From contig NZ_PPXD01000026.1 of NCBI RefSeq assembly GCF_002909375.1, positions 434,001 through 498,000 on the forward strand: DNA of 64,000 bases, read 5' to 3'. Positions 8,469 through 15,824 of the stretch are shown here, in pieces. Below the pieces are notes generated by a model, which was not told the origin of the DNA, ran no database searches, and saw only the letters and a program-made list of their open reading frames with translations. The DNA is from Cryobacterium zongtaii (GTDB lineage: Bacteria; Actinomycetota; Actinomycetes; Actinomycetales; Microbacteriaceae). How positions within the stretch are numbered: the stretch's first letter is position 1; each line of letters begins with the position of its first letter. A program made the position numbers and the translations under genes.

Positions 8469-9149
8469 ATGGCATCGCGCACACCGCTCAGCAGGGATCG
8501 GATCATCAACGCCGCCGCCACCGTCGCTGATGGCGCGGGGGTCGCCGCCGTGAGTATGCGCAGTGTCGCGAAGGTACTCGGCGTTGAGGCGATGTCGCTT
8601 TACCATCACGTGCCGAGCAAGGAGGCGCTGCTCGACGACCTGGCCGACTGGGTGTTCGCGAGGATCGAATTGACCGAGATCGGCGATAGCTGGCGGGAGG
8701 CGATCACCGCCCGGGCACGATCGGCACGGTCGGTGCTCACCGCTCATCCGTGGGCGCTGGGGATGATGGAATCGCGCCCCAATCCCGGCCCGGCGCTGCT
8801 GCAGCACCACGACCGGCTACTCGGCGTGCTCATGACCGAGGGTTTCAGCGCCGCGCTCGCGACACACGCGTTCTCCGCGATCGACGCCTACGTGTATGGG
8901 TTCGCGCTGACCGAGACGAGCCTGCCCTTCGAACCGGGGGACGGCGCCGAGGAGGCGTTCGCCGTCAAGGTCGCGGCGCCGGCGGAGCTGTATCCGCACA
9001 TTGCGCGCTCGCGCGCCGAGCTGTTCGGCGGGGGCGGTTATGCGTTTGCGGACGAGTTCGACTATGGGTTGGAGCTGCTGCTGGAGGGCCTGGGGCGTCG
9101 GGTCGGCGACGCGAGCCCCGCGCTACCGGGGCGGGTAACGCATCCCTGA
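8469..9149 (+). CDS. TetR-family transcriptional regulator
   Basis: 226 residues. The N-terminal helix-turn-helix contains SRDRIINAAATVADGAGVAA and the typical recognition segment VLGVEAMSLYHHVPSKEALL. The C-terminal part resembles the TetR_C tetracycline-repressor-like ligand domain (HPWALGMMESRPNPGP). It is expected to repress itself and the divergent DUF6326-like gene through the two palindromes upstream. ATG at 8469 is preferred; GTG at 8451 is possible but sits in an operator. The inducer is unknown. Confidence 0.88.
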   Translation: MASRTPLSRDRIINAAATVADGAGVAAVSMRSVAKVLGVEAMSLYHHVPSKEALLDDLADWVFARIELTEIGDSWREAITARARSARSVLTAHPWALGMMESRPNPGPALLQHHDRLLGVLMTEGFSAALATHAFSAIDAYVYGFALTETSLPFEPGDGAEEAFAVKVAAPAELYPHIARSRAELFGGGGYAFADEFDYGLELLLEGLGRRVGDASPALPGRVTHP

Positions 9150-9271
9150 TGGGGCTGAGTCAGCGCTACCCATAAGCGCTCGTCACAAGTCAGATTTCCA
9201 ATCTCGATGCCCTGGGGTGCTACGGTATCCGAGGCCCACGCAGGGCCACGACAATCTTCGATCGAAGGCAG

Positions 9272-9335
9272 GTGAGCGGCCATGGCTGGTGATAGTCCGC
9301 GCTCCACTCCCTCGGCGAATGTCGTTTTCGCTCTG
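9272..9335. repeat. 64-bp dispersed repeat, non-coding copy
   Basis: Aligns without gaps to 14183-14246 with 8 mismatches over 64 bp by my count. Here it lies in the 335-bp gap between the TetR and corA genes and encodes nothing evident; the other copy encodes the C-terminal tail of a WYL regulator. The rest of this gap (9150-9271 and 9336-9484) shows only a weak stem (9390-9397 with 9432-9439). Confidence 0.75.
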
Positions 9336-9389
9336 ACCTTCTAGGCCGGGCGTCGCGCTGGGAGTGGCGCGCAACTGAACCTCCATTGC

Positions 9390-9439
9390 GAGGTGACCTC
9401 TGGTACACGGTCGAATCCCGACGTCTGCCTAGTCACCTC
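9390..9439 (+). other. Possible leader stem upstream of corA
   Basis: GAGGTGAC at 9390-9397 is complementary to GTCACCTC at 9432-9439, about 45 bp before the corA start. The loop contains GGTCGAATCCC, resembling a tRNA T-loop, but no cloverleaf can be built. It could be a leader structure; I do not recognise an M-box. Confidence 0.3.
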
Positions 9440-9484
9440 CGGCTTGCTCACGTGCTCTCGTCGACCGAACGACGGAGTAGGACC

Positions 9485-10543
9485 ATGGCACTCATCGACA
9501 ACGGCATTTACGTGACCGGGCAGCGCACCTCCAGCCCCCACAGCCTCGACGAGACGTACCGCCAGTTGCGCGAGTGCGAGGGAATGGCGTGGATCGGCTT
9601 GTACCGGCCCGATGCGGACGAGATCCGCAGCGTTGCCGACGAGTTCTCGCTGCATCCGCTGGCCGTGGAAGACGCGCTCAAGGGCCACCAGCGGGCCAAG
9701 CTGGAGCGGTTCGGCGACACCCTCTTCGTGGTGCTGCGGCCCGCCTGGTACCTCGACGCCGAAGAGCGAGTGGAGTTCGGCGAGGTGAACGTGTTCATCG
9801 GGCCGGGCTTCGTGGTGACGGTGCGGCACGCCGAGAACCCCGACCTGGCCAACGTGCGCCGGCGGATGGAGCAGAACCCGGCGCTGCTCGCGCTCGGACC
9901 CGAAGCAGTGCTGCACGCCGTGCTCGACGAGGTCGTCGACGCCTACTCCCCCGTCGTCGCCGGCCTGGAGAACGACATCGACGAAATCGAGAACCAACTC
10001 TTCGGCGGCGACCCCTCGGTGTCCCGGCGCATCTACGAACTGCTCAGCGAGGTCATCGACTTCCAGCGCGCCACCGGGCCGCTGCGCGGCATGCTCGAGG
10101 CGCTCCTTCGCGGCTCGGAGAAGTACCAGGTGGACGTGGAGCTGCAGCGCTCGTTCCGGGACGTGCTCGACCACGTGCTGCGGGTCACCGAGCACGCCGC
10201 CTCATTCCGGGCACTGTTGGAGAACGCGCTTACCGTGCACGCCACCCTGGTGACGCAGCAGCAGAACGACGAAATGCGCCGCCTCTCGGAGGCCGGGCTG
10301 GCCCAGAATGAGGAGACCCGGCGGTTGTCGGAGGTGGGCCTGGCACAGAACGAGGAAGTGAAGAAGATCTCCTCGTGGGCGGCGATCCTGTTCGCGCCGA
10401 CGCTGGTAGGCACGATCTACGGGATGAACTTCGACAACATGCCAGAGTTGCACTGGCAGTTCGGGTACCCGGTGGCCGTGGCGGCGATGGGAGTGATGGG
10501 GCTGGGGCTGTGGGGGATCTTCAAGCGGCGGAAGTGGTTGTAA
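9485..10543 (+). CDS. corA: CorA-type magnesium/cobalt transporter
   Basis: 352-residue CorA channel subunit that would form a pentamer for Mg2+ (or Co2+/Ni2+) uptake. The signature YGMNF (GMN at 313-315) ends TM1, TM2 follows, and the basic tail KRRKWL is typical. The cytoplasmic funnel fills the N-terminal two thirds. In the long stalk helix just before TM1 a 14-residue unit is present twice in tandem (RRLSEAGLAQNEET, RRLSEVGLAQNEEV), an exact two-heptad duplication. ATG at 9485 is preceded by GGAGTAGGACC. The gene is monocistronic. Confidence 0.95.
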   Translation: MALIDNGIYVTGQRTSSPHSLDETYRQLRECEGMAWIGLYRPDADEIRSVADEFSLHPLAVEDALKGHQRAKLERFGDTLFVVLRPAWYLDAEERVEFGEVNVFIGPGFVVTVRHAENPDLANVRRRMEQNPALLALGPEAVLHAVLDEVVDAYSPVVAGLENDIDEIENQLFGGDPSVSRRIYELLSEVIDFQRATGPLRGMLEALLRGSEKYQVDVELQRSFRDVLDHVLRVTEHAASFRALLENALTVHATLVTQQQNDEMRRLSEAGLAQNEETRRLSEVGLAQNEEVKKISSWAAILFAPTLVGTIYGMNFDNMPELHWQFGYPVAVAAMGVMGLGLWGIFKRRKWL

Positions 10544-10657
10544 GGCTGGCTCCGAAACCGTGCAGGGCGCCGAAGAAGGCTTGGCTGGTTCGTCGCGCAA
10601 CCTTCCGAAGCGAACTAGCGAACGGATGACCGCGCGCGGCCGGAGTACCGTTTAGTC

Positions 10658-11026
10658 GTGCCCCCTCGCCGCAAGTTCTCAGCCGTATCACCCGCAGCGC
10701 GTGCGCGTTACGCGAAACGCCGGCAACGACGGCTCGCCCGCGTCGACAACGACCTCACCGCGTCACAGTGGGCTGACCTCCTCGCCGCTTGGGGAGGGTG
10801 TGCATATTGCCAAGCAGAGAGCCCGGCCCTGCAGCGTGACTGCATCATGCCGATTTCTCGGGGCGGCCGGTACACCCTCGAGAACGTGGTTCCCGCCTGC
10901 CCGTCCTGCAACGCGAGCAAACACAACAACGAAGTCACCGGGTGGCTCCGGCGCAAGCATCTCGACGAGCGCGCGTTCCTGCTCCGTTACGCGACGATAC
11001 TGCCGACGCTCCTCCCTGCAGGTTAG
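10658..11026 (+). CDS. HNH endonuclease
   Basis: 122-residue protein with a compact HNH fold: first zinc knuckle CAYC (about 48-51), central DCIMPISRGGRYTLENVVPA carrying the catalytic region, second knuckle CPSCNASK, then a helical tail (WLRRKHLDERAFLLRYATIL). In this branch the usual DH dyad reads DC, so the first histidine position is altered. The start is GTG at 10658. No recombination or phage genes accompany it. Likely a housekeeping or orphan nuclease; cellular role unknown. Confidence 0.82.
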   Translation: MPPRRKFSAVSPAARARYAKRRQRRLARVDNDLTASQWADLLAAWGGCAYCQAESPALQRDCIMPISRGGRYTLENVVPACPSCNASKHNNEVTGWLRRKHLDERAFLLRYATILPTLLPAG

Positions 11027-11058
11027 GGCTGCCAACGCTCTTGGGCGCATGGCCCCGG

Positions 11059-11128
11059 GCGGGCGCTCTCTGCCATAGGTTGCCTCTTCGGGGGTTCGTG
11101 GGGCCACGATCGGCGGACGCTCTCTGCC
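11059..11128. repeat. Short direct repeats in non-coding junction
   Basis: GCGGGCGCTCTCTGCC at 11059-11074 recurs at 11113-11128 as GCGGACGCTCTCTGCC (15 of 16 identical, 54 bp apart). They lie in the 398-bp gene-free stretch 11027-11424, which otherwise holds the GH1-tail copy (11209-11296) and the upstream region of the next gene. Confidence 0.6.
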
Positions 11129-11208
11129 GGCTATGGCTTGCACCTTAGACCTGCTGAATGGAGCTGGGCGGGGGCCGGCCCGCTGCGGCCGGGCAGGTAC
11201 CGAAGCCG

Positions 11209-11296
11209 CCGTCGGGGAGCCTGGCCCGGCGACGCAACCCCGTGGCTGATACCTTTCAGCGGCACGCGACCCAGGCTCGGCTGGTGCCCGATGCGA
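11209..11296 (+). pseudogene. Duplicated 3' fragment of the GH1 glycosidase gene
   Basis: 88 bp aligning without gaps to 4244-4331, inside the C-terminal coding region of the GH1 gene, with 3 mismatches by my count. No GH1 coding sequence precedes it, so it is a remnant of a second copy, or a mobile repeat that the GH1 gene has incorporated. It marks the left side of a lower-GC block. Confidence 0.75.
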
Positions 11297-11424
11297 AGCT
11301 GTCTTCGCCGTCGATGACACTGCCGTGAATATTGGTCGGGGATTGACTTGATAAGCACCTGAACACGAGTAGCTTTGAGGAGTGGCTGAACGGTTCGGCT
11401 GCGTGCCCGGGGGAGGACGTTGTA

Positions 11425-11796
11425 ATGGGTCCGGTCGCTGCAGACGGCGCAAAAGAGACTCTCGAAACGGTCGATGGAATTCTCCATCTGCGCTGGCAGC
11501 CCGGGGCTCACATTCAGATCGAAGATGCCCACCTCGCGATGGCGAAAGTTAACGACGCATGCGGGAACGAACGTCGGGGCATGCTCGTCGATATGGCAGC
11601 GGTCGGGTCGGTGAGCCGAGAGGCCAGGTCCGTGTGGTCTATTCCCTGCAGCGCCTCGCGCATTGCTCTTCTGGGCAAATCACCTGTTGACCGAGTCTTG
11701 GCGAATTTCTTTCTCGGTGTGCACATTCCGCCGTGTCCGACCAAATTCTTTACCTCGCGCAGCGAAGCCATGAAATGGCTTACTGCCGGTGTCTAA
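11425..11796 (+). CDS. STAS-like (DUF7793-type) small protein
   Basis: 123 residues with the alternating strand/helix pattern of a SpoIIAA/STAS-like domain (DGILHLRWQPGAHIQIEDAH, then RGMLVDMAAVGSVSREARSV). I assign it with moderate confidence to the DUF7793 group. GGAGGA lies 7 nt before the ATG. It is followed after 39 bp by a GGDEF-EAL enzyme, so it may act as a partner or anti-sigma-type switch for that protein, which is inference. Base composition is lower in GC than the surrounding genes. Confidence 0.65.
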   Translation: MGPVAADGAKETLETVDGILHLRWQPGAHIQIEDAHLAMAKVNDACGNERRGMLVDMAAVGSVSREARSVWSIPCSASRIALLGKSPVDRVLANFFLGVHIPPCPTKFFTSRSEAMKWLTAGV

Positions 11797-11835
11797 GCGT
11801 GCAGAAGCGCTGCGCAGAGTGCGTCTTTGGGTGAT

Positions 11836-13374
11836 ATGAGCTCGGGAGACGACGCCGATGACCCTCGTTTGCAGCAGTTGGTGGAGGGGGTTGTCCGGTT
11901 GGCTGCCGGCGACCTGGACGCGCGGATAGAGCCGTCTGACTTGAGGGATGACATCGACGCTGTGATCACCGGCGTCAACCTCCTCGCCGAGGAACTCAGC
12001 TACATCTACTCGAATCTGGAACAGCAGGTTTCTGACCGTACCGCCATGCTGCGGCAAACTCAGGCCGAGCTGGAACAGATGGCAAAGACTGACGACTTGA
12101 CGGGCCTTGCGAATAGGACCCTGCTCAACGAGCAAATCAACGAGGCAATCCTGGCCAGCACGGACAGTGGAAAACCCCCGGCTGTGCTGGTGCTGGACGT
12201 GGATTCCTTCAAAGCCGTCAATGACGCTCTGGGCCATGGGGCCGGTGACGCAGTACTGATCGAGGTTGCCCGGCGCCTCAAGCGCGCCGTACGGGCCGTC
12301 GATACCGTGGCACGTCTGGGTGGGGATGAGTTCGCCATCCTCATCATCGAAGCGACGGAAGAGGAAGTCCTGAATATTGCGCACCGGGCGTCGGCGCAGC
12401 TTCAGGACAGCGTGCAGGTTGGAACCGAAACCGTCTGGGCGATGGCCAGCATCGGGGTGCGTATCGGCACGCCGGGCCATCCAGCTGAGTCGCTGATTCG
12501 GGATGCTGACATCGCCATGTACCAGGCGAAGGCGCATGGCCGCAACAACATCCAGCTGTTCCACCCCGACATGCTCGACTCTGTCCGTGAACGCTCACGC
12601 ATCACAGCCGAGCTTCGCAACGCCGTCGCCGGCGGCGAGCTGGCGCTGCGTTACCAGCCGGTGGTTGAATTGGCCTCAGGAACAGTCATAGGTTTCGAAG
12701 CCCTCCTTCGGTGGCACCATCCGTTGCGCGGACTCATCATGCCGGATAGCTTCATTCCCATCGCGGAAGAAACCGGCCTGATCCTGGAATTAGGACGTTG
12801 GGTGCTTCACGAAGGAGTCGCCCAGTTGCGACGCTGGAGCGAAACCGAGCCTGAGCTCACAGACTTCTGCCTACACATCAATCTTTCCGCCGCCGAACTG
12901 CTGCGCCGTGACCTGCTGGAAGATGTCAGGGAGACGCTCGCTAGGAATCATGTGGCTCCGCCGCGATTGGTTCTGGAGATCACCGAGACCGTCTTGATGT
13001 CGAAGGGAACGGCGGAAGAACAGGTCTTGGGCGAGCTGCGAGATCTCGGTGTGGGGCTGCAAATTGATGACTTCGGCACCGGCTATTCGTCCATCAGCTA
13101 TCTCCGAACCCTTCCAGCAGACACGGTCAAAGTCGACCGTTCCCTGATTCAGGACATGGCATCGGACCCACAGCAGCAAAAATTCGTTGCTGCCATTCTC
13201 CAACTGATTTACTCGGCGGGCCTGAAGGCGATCGTCGAAGGCATTGAGACCGCCGAACAGGCGATTCTGCTGCAGACGATGGGTTGCCTATACGGACAAG
13301 GCTATTTCTATGACCGCCCGCTACCGCCCGAGATGGTTCTGGGGAGGCTCAGGAGTCTCGCGCACCGTCAGTAG
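11836..13374 (+). CDS. GGDEF-EAL bifunctional cyclic-di-GMP enzyme (soluble)
   Basis: 512 residues. A HAMP-like N-terminal helical segment (LVEGVVRLAAGDLDARIEP) leads to a coiled linker, a diguanylate cyclase domain with intact LGGDEF (GGDEF about 161-165), and a phosphodiesterase domain with EALLRW (EAL 288-290), NLSAAEL, ITETVLMS, DDFGTGYSS and VEGIET. Both active sites look complete, so it could make and degrade c-di-GMP. There is no transmembrane helix. ATG at 11836 is preferred to TTG at 11827. It is probably co-transcribed with the STAS-like gene and the methyltransferase 10 bp downstream. Confidence 0.9.
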   Translation: MSSGDDADDPRLQQLVEGVVRLAAGDLDARIEPSDLRDDIDAVITGVNLLAEELSYIYSNLEQQVSDRTAMLRQTQAELEQMAKTDDLTGLANRTLLNEQINEAILASTDSGKPPAVLVLDVDSFKAVNDALGHGAGDAVLIEVARRLKRAVRAVDTVARLGGDEFAILIIEATEEEVLNIAHRASAQLQDSVQVGTETVWAMASIGVRIGTPGHPAESLIRDADIAMYQAKAHGRNNIQLFHPDMLDSVRERSRITAELRNAVAGGELALRYQPVVELASGTVIGFEALLRWHHPLRGLIMPDSFIPIAEETGLILELGRWVLHEGVAQLRRWSETEPELTDFCLHINLSAAELLRRDLLEDVRETLARNHVAPPRLVLEITETVLMSKGTAEEQVLGELRDLGVGLQIDDFGTGYSSISYLRTLPADTVKVDRSLIQDMASDPQQQKFVAAILQLIYSAGLKAIVEGIETAEQAILLQTMGCLYGQGYFYDRPLPPEMVLGRLRSLAHRQ

Positions 13375-13383
13375 AGTGAGAGC

Positions 13384-14172
13384 ATGTCAAAGCTTTGGGA
13401 GCAAATGCTACTTGTCCCATCGGTAGTGCGCCTCACCTCCCGGGCACCGAAGGACCCGTCAGCGGCGTGGGACGGGTACTGGCGAGGAATCCGCACCACC
13501 GGCCGTTCGGGAGACGTGCTGTGGGACTCCGGATCCCAGACCGAGCTCGAGCAGTACACCGACGCCGTCCTGGGCCATTTCAATCCGGCTCTTCCCGTCA
13601 TCGACATTGGATGTGGCAACGGAACCAATACCCGCTGGCTTGCTGGTCTTTTCCCGAGGGCTATCGGCATTGATGTATCCGTCGGCGCCATCGCGCTAGC
13701 GAGGCGGGAAGCCGCAGGCCTCCACAACGTTGAGTTCCTGGCTATGGATGCAACGGAACCCGGTGCTGGAGAGCACCTGCTGGAGTCGGTGGGGCCTGCC
13801 AACGTTTTTGTTCGCGGAGTTTTTCATGTGCTAAAACCAGACCAGCAAGCCAGCCTGGCTACCAACCTACGCACCGTTGTCGGGAACAACGGCCGGGTAT
13901 TCCTAGCCGAAACCAACTTTCCCGGAAGCAGTCTCGCCTACCTGCAAGAGCTGGGCGCCACCCGGCGAAGCATGCCACGGCAGTTGCAAAGGGCCCTGGA
14001 AAACCTGCCCCGCCCCGGACATTTTGGCACGCAGGAACGGCACAACACCTTCCCGGACTCGGACTGGCACTTGATCGCCGACGGGCCGGCACACATCGAA
14101 GTGACTCCTATGAACGCCAACGGCCATTCGCAGCATGTTCCGGGATATTTCGCTCTATTAGCCGGCGCCTAA
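13384..14172 (+). CDS. Class I SAM-dependent methyltransferase
   Basis: 262 residues. Motif I is IDIGCGNGTNTRWL (about 75-88), motif II GIDVSVGAIALARREAAGL, and motif post-I FLAMDATEPG. The substrate is unknown. An N-terminal LWEQMLLVPSVVRLT segment and AAWDGYWRGIRTTG resemble other stand-alone actinobacterial methyltransferases. It begins 10 bp after the GGDEF-EAL stop, so one operon. Its TAA overlaps the TAG of the convergent WYL gene at 14169-14172. Confidence 0.83.
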   Translation: MSKLWEQMLLVPSVVRLTSRAPKDPSAAWDGYWRGIRTTGRSGDVLWDSGSQTELEQYTDAVLGHFNPALPVIDIGCGNGTNTRWLAGLFPRAIGIDVSVGAIALARREAAGLHNVEFLAMDATEPGAGEHLLESVGPANVFVRGVFHVLKPDQQASLATNLRTVVGNNGRVFLAETNFPGSSLAYLQELGATRRSMPRQLQRALENLPRPGHFGTQERHNTFPDSDWHLIADGPAHIEVTPMNANGHSQHVPGYFALLAGA

Positions 14173-14957
14173 ACACCTCGCCGTGAGCGGCTATGGCTGG
14201 TGATGGTCCCCGCTCCACTCCTTCCGCGGGTGTCGTTTTCGCCCTGTGGCTCCTTCTCTGCTCGGCCCCGCTCGTGCACCGCTCTGGCACTCGCCGGGGG
14301 CTCTCCGACCTCTTGGATCGAATGGCCGCCGCAGGCCGTCTTGGTTACGCTGGCCCGTTCGATGCGAGACACGGTGAACCATCGCATTGCGTCACGCAGT
14401 CGGCACCACCCGACCAGGTACCACTGGCCGTTCGTGCAGGCGAAGAGCACGGGTTCGACGTCGCGTGTGGTCGTGGTCCCGTCTCCCGATGTGTAACGAA
14501 GACGGATTACTCGCTGCTCGGCCATCGCCTCCTCCAGTGCCGATCTGATTGCTCGTGAAGCGGCGGGCGGCGCGTTGACCCACACTCGGCCGGCCAGCTC
14601 GTCGGCTCGTGCTCGGGTTCGGGGATCGAGGACGTCCAGGATCTTCTTGATACCGGCTGCGGCCAGATCGGCGTAGGGGGCATCGGACGCAGCGGACACG
14701 GCTGCCATGAGCGCCACGGCCTGCGCTGGGGACAGGCTGACCGGCGGGAGGGACGCGCCTATGGCCAATCCGTAGCCGCCGCCCGGACCTGGGCGCGACC
14801 AGAGAGGCGCGCCGCTGTTCTCTAGCGCAGCGAGGTCTCTCTTGACGGTGCGCACGGACACTTCGAACTCTCTCGCCAGCCGCTCGGCGGAGCAACCCCG
14901 CGATCCGTTGCGGCGTAGCATCTCGGTCAACGCATGAAGTCGTTCTGTTCGCTTCAC
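14169..14957 (-). CDS. WYL-domain transcriptional regulator (YafY-type) with repeat-derived tail
   Basis: 262 residues: N-terminal winged helix (MKRTERLHALTEMLRRNGSR, then EFEVSVRTVKRDLAALENSG), middle helical part, and a WYL domain (VEPVLFACTNGQWYLVGWC) that senses a ligand. The family normally ends near the GEPPASARAV position; here about 35 more residues follow, and the last part (GENDTRGRSGAGTITSH) is encoded by the 64-bp dispersed repeat at 14183-14246. It is divergent from an alpha/beta hydrolase and is probably its regulator. Confidence 0.85.
   Translation of the reverse strand: MKRTERLHALTEMLRRNGSRGCSAERLAREFEVSVRTVKRDLAALENSGAPLWSRPGPGGGYGLAIGASLPPVSLSPAQAVALMAAVSAASDAPYADLAAAGIKKILDVLDPRTRARADELAGRVWVNAPPAASRAIRSALEEAMAEQRVIRLRYTSGDGTTTTRDVEPVLFACTNGQWYLVGWCRLRDAMRWFTVSRIERASVTKTACGGHSIQEVGEPPASARAVHERGRAEKEPQGENDTRGRSGAGTITSHSRSRRGV
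14183..14246. repeat. 64-bp dispersed repeat, copy used as coding sequence
   Basis: Matches 9272-9335 over 64 bp with 8 mismatches by my count. In this copy the minus strand supplies the final codons of the WYL regulator. Confidence 0.75.
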
Positions 14958-14979
14958 CGTTCAGCCCGCATCAAATTCA

Positions 14980-15036
14980 TGACACAAATAGTGACACACA
15001 CCTGCCGGTAGTGCCTACGAGAGTAGTGACATGACA
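14980..15036. promoter_or_regulatory. TGACA direct repeats in divergent promoter
   Basis: TGACACA occurs at 14980 and 14992 (12 bp apart) and TGACA again near 15027 and 15032, between the divergent WYL regulator and hydrolase genes. Spaced direct repeats here are a reasonable operator for the WYL protein. Confidence 0.45.
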
Positions 15037-15771
15037 ACTACATCGAGCAGTCCCACCATCATTCTCATCGCCGGTCACTGGCTCGGCGCTTGGGCTTGGG
15101 ATGAAGTCCTTGAACACCTGAAGACCGACCTCTCTCGGGCAATCGCGCTCACTCTGCCCGGTCTCGACGGGGACGATCCTGAGCGTGCGGCGAAGACCCT
15201 CGACGATCAGGCCGCCGCGATCCTGGACGCCATCACTCGACTCAATGACTCTGACCATTGGCCCGCGGTCATCGTCGCTCACAGTGGCGCAAACGCCCCC
15301 GTCAGCCTCGTCCTGGACCGGCACCCTGAACTTGTCCATCGGGTGGTGTGGGTCGATTCCGGCCCAGTGGCGCCGGGAAGCGTCTACGCCCCCGACCTCC
15401 CGGAGGGAATGGAGGAGCTTCCGCTGCCGCCGTTCGACGTTCTCGCCCAGCAGGCGAGCCTCGAAGGTCTCAGCGCAGAGGTCCTCGAGCGTTTTCGGGC
15501 CCGGGCGGTGCCTGAGCCCGGCCCCGTGCTTCGTCAGCCCGTCGAGCTCACGAACGACGCCCGTCGCACGGTGCGGACCACCCTGGTGTGCTGCTCGCTC
15601 CCGAGCGCGCAGGTGCTGGAGCTGGCCCGTGCAGGCCATGCGATGTTTGCCGAGGTCGCGAACCTCGAGCACCTCGACGTCGTCGACCTCCCGACAGGCC
15701 ACTGGCCGATGTGGAGCCGCCCCTGCGACCTCGCCAAGGCCATTCAGTCGGCGGCATCCCGAATCGACTGA
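15031..15771 (+). CDS. Alpha/beta hydrolase
   Basis: 246 residues of the alpha/beta-hydrolase fold. The oxyanion region is IAGHWLGAWAW (about 12-22), the nucleophile elbow is VIVAHSGA with Ser about residue 88, and the catalytic His is in PTGHWPMWSRP near the C-terminus. It resembles small esterase/hydrolase proteins often regulated by a linked WYL or TetR protein. ATG at 15031 leaves a 73-bp divergent promoter shared with the WYL regulator. No substrate can be assigned. Confidence 0.87.
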   Translation: MTTTSSSPTIILIAGHWLGAWAWDEVLEHLKTDLSRAIALTLPGLDGDDPERAAKTLDDQAAAILDAITRLNDSDHWPAVIVAHSGANAPVSLVLDRHPELVHRVVWVDSGPVAPGSVYAPDLPEGMEELPLPPFDVLAQQASLEGLSAEVLERFRARAVPEPGPVLRQPVELTNDARRTVRTTLVCCSLPSAQVLELARAGHAMFAEVANLEHLDVVDLPTGHWPMWSRPCDLAKAIQSAASRID

Positions 15772-15824
15772 GCCCGCATGCGCGCGGCCGACCTCGCGAG
15801 TACCATTCCGGGCATCACTAATCC

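Noticed and set aside
9400-9440. tRNA-like T-arm (GGTCGAATCCCGAC) upstream of corA
   Set aside because: No acceptor, D or anticodon stems can be paired at the right distances and there is no CCA context; probably chance.
9336-9484. Possible Mg2+ riboswitch (M-box) before corA
   Set aside because: The conserved M-box sequence and its three-way helices could not be found; only one 8-bp stem is visible.
11027-14290. Integrative element or insertion sequence around the lower-GC block
   Set aside because: No transposase, integrase or terminal inverted repeats are visible; only a repeat-bounded composition change can be claimed.
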